The translations under genes and the position numbers were made by a program. DNA of 6,927 nt, taken from Myxococcales bacterium (lineage in GTDB: Bacteria > Myxococcota > Polyangia > Fen-1088). The notes below the pieces were generated by a model. That model was given only the letters and a program-made list of their open reading frames with translations. It was not told where the DNA came from and made no database searches. Within the stretch, counting starts at the first letter, position 1, and each line of letters starts with the position of its first letter. Location: NCBI GenBank assembly GCA_003159055.1, contig PMLH01000545.1, forward strand, positions 215 through 7,141, in the 5' to 3' direction. Below are positions 1-3,537 of the stretch, in pieces.

Positions 1-33
1 CCCTCACCCCGGCCCTCTCCCGAAGGGAGAGGG
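1..33. repeat. REP-like extragenic palindrome (CCCTCTCCC hairpin), probably cut by the window edge
   Basis: Positions 13-21 (CCCTCTCCC) and 25-33 (GGGAGAGGG) are perfect 9-bp reverse complements around a 3-nt loop (gaa). They are preceded by a C-rich arm (CCCTCACCCCGG). Elements of the type CCCTCACCCC...CCCTCTCCC-loop-GGGAGAGGG occur as dispersed intergenic palindromes in many GC-rich genomes, a statement from memory. The stem is strong enough to act as a transcript-end hairpin for a gene left of the window, but no T-tract follows on either strand. The element may extend beyond position 1. Confidence 0.6.
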
Positions 34-134
34 TGGTTGGTCTACACCGGCCGCTCCCGCTTGACGCCTATGGTGTTCCGCCGCCAAAGCCTCCGATTGC
101 CCGTTTCAAACTGACCCGCCACCATCCCGCGGCG

Positions 135-156
135 ATGCTTGCCTATGCTTACCTAT
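135..156. repeat. Tandem 10-bp direct repeat in the MNT/HEPN promoter region
   Basis: GCTTGCCTAT (137-146) is followed directly by GCTTACCTAT (147-156), 9 of 10 bases identical; the preceding AT also matches. It lies 17 bp upstream of the nucleotidyltransferase start and overlaps the proposed -35 box at 139-144. Toxin-antitoxin operons are commonly autoregulated through repeats in this position, so an operator role is plausible, but this is inference. Confidence 0.4.
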
Positions 157-167
157 GAAGCTAGACT
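139..167 (+). promoter_or_regulatory. Possible sigma-70-like promoter giving a leaderless MNT/HEPN transcript
   Basis: TTGCCT (139-144) resembles a -35 box and TAGACT (162-167) a -10 box, each matching 4 of 6 consensus bases, with an ideal 17-bp spacer. Only six bases separate the -10 box from the ATG at 174, so transcription would begin at or next to the start codon. No convincing Shine-Dalgarno sequence precedes that ATG, which fits a leaderless mRNA. The boxes are weak matches, so this is a tentative call. Confidence 0.3.
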
Positions 168-173
168 GCTTGC

Positions 174-593
174 ATGGACCGATCGCGTTTAGGCGGACTC
201 GCCAGGTCTCGGGCGCTCGCGCCGAAAGTGCGCTCGCGTATCGCCCGGCGCGCAGCCAAGGCACGCTGGGCGCGACACAAGGCAGGGGTGTTGCAGATCT
301 CCGAAATTCGCGCGCTGGTCAAGAAAGCACTGGGAGATCTCGACGCCCAAGCCTTCCTCTTTGGTTCCTACGCTCGCGGTGAAGCCACCCCCGAGTCCGA
401 TATCGACATCATGGTGATCAAGAAGAAACCGGTCGAGAACTGGCTGACGGAAACCGCCGCCCTCCGCCGTCTCATGCGCTTCGGGAAGAGCCTCGATCTC
501 GTCGTCGAGGACGAAGCTTCCTTCGCCCAGTGGAAGAGGGAATACGGAACGATCCAGCACGAAGTTTCAAGGGAAGGCGTTCGCCTTGTCTAA
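174..593 (+). CDS. Minimal nucleotidyltransferase (MNT domain), MntA-type partner of the HEPN protein
   Basis: A 139-residue protein with the hallmark of the minimal nucleotidyltransferase fold (DNA polymerase beta superfamily). Residues 64-78 fit GSX10DXD exactly: G64, S65, then D76 and D78 in 'SDIDIMV'. D108 in 'KSLDLVVED' is the likely third metal ligand. The catalytic site therefore looks intact. Characterised MntA proteins transfer AMP from ATP to a tyrosine of the cognate HEPN RNase and so neutralise it; that activity is inferred here from family and context. Residues 1-38 form an Arg/Lys/Ala-rich extension ('RSRIARRAAKARWARHK') ahead of the domain, similar in style to short basic N-terminal helices in many soil-bacterial proteins; it could contact DNA or RNA. 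The ATG at 174 has no clear ribosome site. GTG 288 or TTG 291, preceded by AAGGCAGG, would give a shorter protein holding only the core domain. Its stop codon lies inside the start of the next gene, implying translational coupling. Confidence 0.85.
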   Translation: MDRSRLGGLARSRALAPKVRSRIARRAAKARWARHKAGVLQISEIRALVKKALGDLDAQAFLFGSYARGEATPESDIDIMVIKKKPVENWLTETAALRRLMRFGKSLDLVVEDEASFAQWKREYGTIQHEVSREGVRLV

Positions 594-966
594 GGCGGTT
601 GCCGGAATCCTGCGAAAGAAAGCTCAAGGCGATTTCGAGGCCGCCGTCGTGCTCGCGAATGCCGACCCACCCATGAATGACGAGACCGTTGGCCTTCACC
701 TCCAGCAGGCTGTGGAAAAGGCTACCAAGGCTTTGATGACCTGGAAGAACATCAAGTACCCGTTCACGCACGATATCCACACGCTCTTGCAAGCACTGAT
801 CGCAAAAGGTTGTCCGGTTCCGGAGCGCTTCTCCGACTTGGATACGCTCACGCTCTTCGCCACGCAGGCTCGCTACGAAAGAGCCGTCCCACCTGGCTCG
901 TTCGACCGTGCGGCGTTCATCGATCTCACTCGCCAATTCCTGGCGTGGTCGGACACCTCGCGCTGA
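586..966 (+). CDS. HEPN-domain protein, toxin-type partner of the upstream nucleotidyltransferase
   Basis: A 126-residue, probably all-helical protein of the HEPN family (PF05168-like). Conserved features seen are the first-helix pattern (KKAQGDFEAA, 11-20), 'LQQAVEKATKAL' (39-50), 'THDIHTLLQAL' (61-71) and 'ARYERA' (95-100). The start is TTG at 586. It is preferred because GGGAAGG (571-577) lies 8 nt upstream and because the next ATG (M30) would remove the first helix of the domain. The reading frame overlaps the MNT gene by 8 bp, typical of co-translated partners. Many HEPN proteins are RNases with an RX4-6H motif, but I find no such motif: the arginines at 81, 96, 99 and 108 have no histidine 5-7 residues downstream. 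It may be a non-nucleolytic HEPN, or a subgroup with another active site. Toxin activity is inferred only from the pairing. Confidence 0.8.
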   Translation: MSKAVAGILRKKAQGDFEAAVVLANADPPMNDETVGLHLQQAVEKATKALMTWKNIKYPFTHDIHTLLQALIAKGCPVPERFSDLDTLTLFATQARYERAVPPGSFDRAAFIDLTRQFLAWSDTSR

Positions 967-990
967 CGACCTGGAGGAGGCCGCCAAGAG

Positions 991-2169
991 CTACCTCAGG
1001 CAGAAGACTTTGACTGGTTTGCCCATGTCACCTGCAGCAGCCGCACGGGTTCCGTCCGGAGACACCGCAACAACGTACGTCCTTTCGCCCAACTGATAGA
1101 CGAGCTTGCGATCGACCACCGAGTAAACGCCGAGGCTCGCACCACCTGCCACGATGGATTTCCCGTCCGGGGTGAAGGAGAAGTCGGTCGCCAGAGGATC
1201 GAGCGCAATGGTTCCCACGCTCTGATGGTCGAGCATGCTCCACAATTGCAGCCCGACCGTCGACAAGGCCGCGACCAGGCTGCCATCGGGTGAAATGGCC
1301 ACGCCGCCAGCGAGCACCGGGGATCCCAGGGCGAGCGAAACCAGCTCGGTCCCTGAAGCGAGATCCCACAAGCGAACGGTCGCATCGGCACTGCCGCTCG
1401 CCAGGACGGCGCCGTCTGGCGAGAACGCAACGGCAGTCACTGAGCCCGTGTGCCCGGTGAGGCTTTTCAATTTCTGGTTACTGGCGACGCTCCAAAGCTC
1501 GACTGGGTTTTGGGCCGCTGCCACCGTCTGCCCATCGGGCGAGATGGCATAGGCGCCAAAGACGCTGAGTCGGCTGGGGTTGTTGAGGTCACTGCCCCAC
1601 ATGGTGAACTGCGCACCACAGCTGAGGGCCGCGATTCCCCGCCCATCGGGGAAGTAGGCAGCGGAGCTCATGCCGCCCTGAGCACATGGGTCACTAAAAC
1701 TGCCGACCTGTGCTCCGTCGCTGAGCCGCCAAATTACGCTGCCGAAATGCTGGAGAGTGGCAGCCAAGGAATGTCCATCCGGGGAGAAGGCGAGGCTGGT
1801 CACGAGCGGCATGCTGTCCGCAATCAGATAGGTGAAGGACAGGCAGTTACCTGGCGAACCGTCGATTGCTGCTGCGGTTTCGATCTGGCCGTCGGGAGTG
1901 TTCGAGCCGTCCCAAGAATCGAGATCCAGGCCGGCAGCGATCCCGTCGGGTTGACCGGCCTCGATGAAGTCGTTGCCGGCTTCCGGCGAAGTGGCGGGGA
2001 GGTCTATGGGGCCATTCGGAACATCGAGGCGAGACCCGTCAGGCAGGGAGACCTGACTGTCGCGGCTCCCAGCGTCTGGCCTATCGACAGGGATCGATGA
2101 CGCCCTCCCGCAACCACCGAGCATTCCACCGATCATTCCGCCAATCCATAGCAGGATTAATCTCTTCAT
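991..2169 (-). CDS. Exported WD40-type seven-bladed beta-propeller lipoprotein
   Basis: A 392-residue protein. Residues 1-20 are a lipoprotein signal: two positive residues (K2, R3), a hydrophobic core, and a lipobox LGGC ending at C20. The residue after the Cys is Gly, not Asp, which suggests outer-membrane sorting. Residues 26-108 are a low-complexity Asp/Pro/Gly-rich tether. From about 112 to the end the chain has seven 'PDG' turns (prolines near 130, 174, 211, 251, 294, 334 and 371), spaced 37-44 residues, each followed about 15 residues later by a W/Y/F strand end. That is the count expected for a closed seven-bladed propeller. Only blade four is a textbook WD40 repeat ('LTGHTGSVTAVAFSPDG' to 'VRLWDL', 237-270). 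Such propellers are protein-interaction platforms; no catalytic residues are evident and the partner is unknown. It lies 44 bp downstream of the Cys-rich lipoprotein gene on the same strand, so the two are probably co-transcribed. It ends 24 bp from the convergent HEPN gene. Confidence 0.85.
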   Translation of the reverse strand: MKRLILLWIGGMIGGMLGGCGRASSIPVDRPDAGSRDSQVSLPDGSRLDVPNGPIDLPATSPEAGNDFIEAGQPDGIAAGLDLDSWDGSNTPDGQIETAAAIDGSPGNCLSFTYLIADSMPLVTSLAFSPDGHSLAATLQHFGSVIWRLSDGAQVGSFSDPCAQGGMSSAAYFPDGRGIAALSCGAQFTMWGSDLNNPSRLSVFGAYAISPDGQTVAAAQNPVELWSVASNQKLKSLTGHTGSVTAVAFSPDGAVLASGSADATVRLWDLASGTELVSLALGSPVLAGGVAISPDGSLVAALSTVGLQLWSMLDHQSVGTIALDPLATDFSFTPDGKSIVAGGASLGVYSVVDRKLVYQLGERTYVVAVSPDGTRAAAAGDMGKPVKVFCLR

Positions 2170-2213
2170 CGCGACACCACTCGCGCATTGTTGGCATGGC
2201 CGTCACACTCTGT

Positions 2214-3293
2214 CTACAGGCTCTGCCCTCCGCACACCAAGCCGACAAATGCGTCGCCCCGCGAAGCGCCGACGCACAGCCCGGACGCGCAGACCCCCAG
2301 GCATTCTGCGCTGGTCGTGCAGGATTGGCCCGCGGCCTTCAGGGTGTAACAGACCTCATCCGAGCCGCAGTAGGCATCGAACGAGCACAGGATAACGGAT
2401 TCAGTGCTGGGGCACGGCTGCCCCGCCGTCGGATTCGGCTCGCAGGTGCCCTTCGTGCCGGACACGACGCAGTTCATGCCCACGGCGCAATCGGACCTTC
2501 CCGTGCAGGATCCCCCCGCGCCTTTCAGCGCAGCACACTGACGGATCGAGGTGTCGCAGAACAGGCCCTGGGCTCGGTCGCAGGCCATGTGTGCATAGGG
2601 AGTCACGGGATAGACCTTCGCCTCGAAGACGGTGAAGCACAGGGTGAGGCCCTCGGCCGCGGCCAGGCAGGTCTCGTCACACGTGTCCCCCAACTTCCCC
2701 CTGCTGGTCGTGGTGCAGACGTTGTCGGTAGAATCGCAATTCACCTCCAGGTTTCCCGAAGGCGCGCATTCCTCGTCCGACTGGCAAGCTGCGCCGGTTG
2801 GCAGGGTGCCGCGGTATATGGAGTCGCATGCCGGATTCTGGCCCCCGCAGGCGGGTTTCGCTTGCAGCCATTTCAGACAAGCCACTGCCGAAGCGCTGTC
2901 GAAGGTGGTGTTCGGGGGCGAGTTGTTCCACGAGGCTGTCAGCAGAAGCTGGCAGGTGGCCGCGTTGTACTGGAAGCCCGCTGCCGCACAGCAAGGGCCC
3001 TCGGCATCGCATCCAAGCACGGCTATCAGGGCCTTGAATTCCGATTCCGAGATGGGGTCGGGAATCGATATCGTGGCGGGATCGATTGCCCCGCCGTTGC
3101 CGCCGGCACCACCGGTGCCCGTAGCGCCGCCAGTGCTTGCGCCACCGGTACCCGTCGCGCCACCACCGCTGCTGCCGCCATTCGCCCCGCCGCTCCCGCC
3201 GCGGACTGCCGCGCTATGGCCGTCGCAAGCCGCGGTTGCCAGCGTTCCGAGAAAGATCAGACCAACTATTCTAGGCAACTGTCCCATGTTCAT
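2214..3293 (-). CDS. Cysteine-rich exported lipoprotein with Gly/Thr linker (myxobacterial style)
   Basis: A 359-residue protein of unknown function. The start is ATG at 3293 (AGGAG ends 4 nt upstream) or the in-frame ATG at 3287 (10 nt). The frame stays open upstream to 3554, but that stretch is not protein-like and would bury the signal peptide. Residues 1-23 are a signal sequence ending in 'LATAAC'; Thr at -3 makes this a weaker lipobox than usual. Residues 32-68 are a flexible Gly/Ala/Thr/Ser linker holding an 11-residue repeat. Beyond it are 30 cysteines, an even number consistent with full disulfide pairing. Several follow a 'Gxx-C-x5-C' module: C170-C176-C186-C193, C263-C269-C275-C284, C294-C303-C309-C315 (first gap x8) and C325-C331-C335-C340. 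Similar modules are frequent in myxobacterial surface lipoproteins, where roles are mostly unknown. It is the first gene of a likely two-gene unit with the WD40 lipoprotein and lies just downstream of a predicted sigma-54 promoter. Confidence 0.82.
   Translation of the reverse strand: MNMGQLPRIVGLIFLGTLATAACDGHSAAVRGGSGGANGGSSGGGATGTGGASTGGATGTGGAGGNGGAIDPATISIPDPISESEFKALIAVLGCDAEGPCCAAAGFQYNAATCQLLLTASWNNSPPNTTFDSASAVACLKWLQAKPACGGQNPACDSIYRGTLPTGAACQSDEECAPSGNLEVNCDSTDNVCTTTSRGKLGDTCDETCLAAAEGLTLCFTVFEAKVYPVTPYAHMACDRAQGLFCDTSIRQCAALKGAGGSCTGRSDCAVGMNCVVSGTKGTCEPNPTAGQPCPSTESVILCSFDAYCGSDEVCYTLKAAGQSCTTSAECLGVCASGLCVGASRGDAFVGLVCGGQSL
3099..3164 (-). repeat. Two tandem 33-bp units encoding an 11-residue linker repeat
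   Basis: Within the lipoprotein linker, residues 44-54 (GGATGTGGAST) and 55-65 (GGATGTGGAGG) are consecutive copies. The DNA units, 3132-3164 and 3099-3131, match at about 24 of 33 positions by eye, with differences mostly synonymous, so the duplication is not recent. Such linkers vary in length between related proteins through repeat gain and loss. Confidence 0.6.
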
Positions 3294-3345
3294 TGTGCTC
3301 CTAATTCTCCTGGAAGCCATTGGAGGTGACTCGAGGACCTGCCTT

Positions 3346-3361
3346 TGCAAGGTTGGTGCCG
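3346..3361 (-). promoter_or_regulatory. Predicted sigma-54 (-24/-12) promoter of the lipoprotein unit
   Basis: Read on the - strand the site is CGGCACCAACCTTGCA. Against the sigma-54 consensus TGGCACG-N4-TTGCW it matches 10 of 12 defined bases, including the essential GG and GC dinucleotides at exact spacing. The expected transcription start is near 3335, giving a 42-nt leader before the ATG at 3293, which carries AGGAG. The site is in an intergenic region, in the right orientation and at the right distance for the Cys-rich lipoprotein gene. Sigma-54 promoters need an enhancer-binding activator; candidate sites for one are listed separately. Confidence 0.6.
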
Positions 3362-3440
3362 CGCCAGAGATCCCCGTCTGTCTCAGGGCAACCTTGGTGT
3401 CTGAGGCGAGGCGTCCCCTACGCACCGCCGATTTTCGTCG

Positions 3441-3463
3441 CGGACATGTTCGGCCAGTGTCCG
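3441..3463. promoter_or_regulatory. Inverted repeat, candidate activator site (promoter-proximal)
   Basis: CGGACA (3441-3446) and TGTCCG (3458-3463) are perfect 6-bp reverse complements with an 11-nt spacer. The site lies about 106-128 bp upstream of the transcription start predicted from the sigma-54 promoter. This is within the usual range for enhancer-binding proteins and directly beside a second dyad. A 6-bp dyad alone can arise by chance in GC-rich DNA. Confidence 0.35.
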
Positions 3464-3466
3464 ATT

Positions 3467-3485
3467 CCGAATGGTGAACATTCGG
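3467..3485. promoter_or_regulatory. Inverted repeat, candidate activator site (promoter-distal)
   Basis: CCGAATG (3467-3473) and CATTCGG (3479-3485) are perfect 7-bp reverse complements around a 5-nt spacer, a 19-bp dyad. It lies about 132-150 bp upstream of the predicted sigma-54 transcription start. Its centre is about 24 bp from the centre of the neighbouring dyad. Paired dyads in this location are typical of activator dimers working with sigma-54, but the two half-site sequences are not identical to each other. Confidence 0.4.
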
Positions 3486-3500
3486 TTTCCGCGGAGCAAG

Positions 3501-3522
3501 CCCATGGTGAGCCAACCATGGG
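3501..3522 (-). terminator. Hairpin downstream of the ABC exporter gene (possible terminator)
   Basis: CCCATGGT (3501-3508) and ACCATGGG (3515-3522) form a perfect 8-bp stem with a 6-nt loop, 15 bp beyond the exporter stop codon. No T-tract follows on the - strand, so it is not a canonical intrinsic terminator. It could stabilise the 3' end or act with Rho. Confidence 0.35.
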
Positions 3523-3537
3523 GGGCCCGCCGAATCA

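Noticed and set aside
61..89. TTGACG at 61-66 as a -35 box for the MNT/HEPN unit
   Set aside because: Five of six bases match, but nothing resembling a -10 box lies 16-18 bp downstream, and it is more than 100 bp from the gene start.
155..382. 75-codon frame beginning in the tandem repeat upstream of the MNT gene
   Set aside because: It overlaps the MNT gene in another frame, its product has no domain, and the MNT frame carries the conserved GSX10DXD motif.
967..990. Shared terminator between the convergent HEPN and WD40 genes
   Set aside because: The 24-bp gap contains no stem-loop and no T-tract that I can see.
1450..2100. 216-codon + strand frame opposite the WD40 gene
   Set aside because: It is antisense to seven regularly spaced propeller blades. 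No domain or start signal supports it.
2097..3329. 410-codon + strand frame opposite the Cys-rich lipoprotein gene
   Set aside because: It is antisense to a convincing lipoprotein with ordered Cys motifs, has no ribosome site, and has an Arg/Ala-rich composition typical of a shadow.
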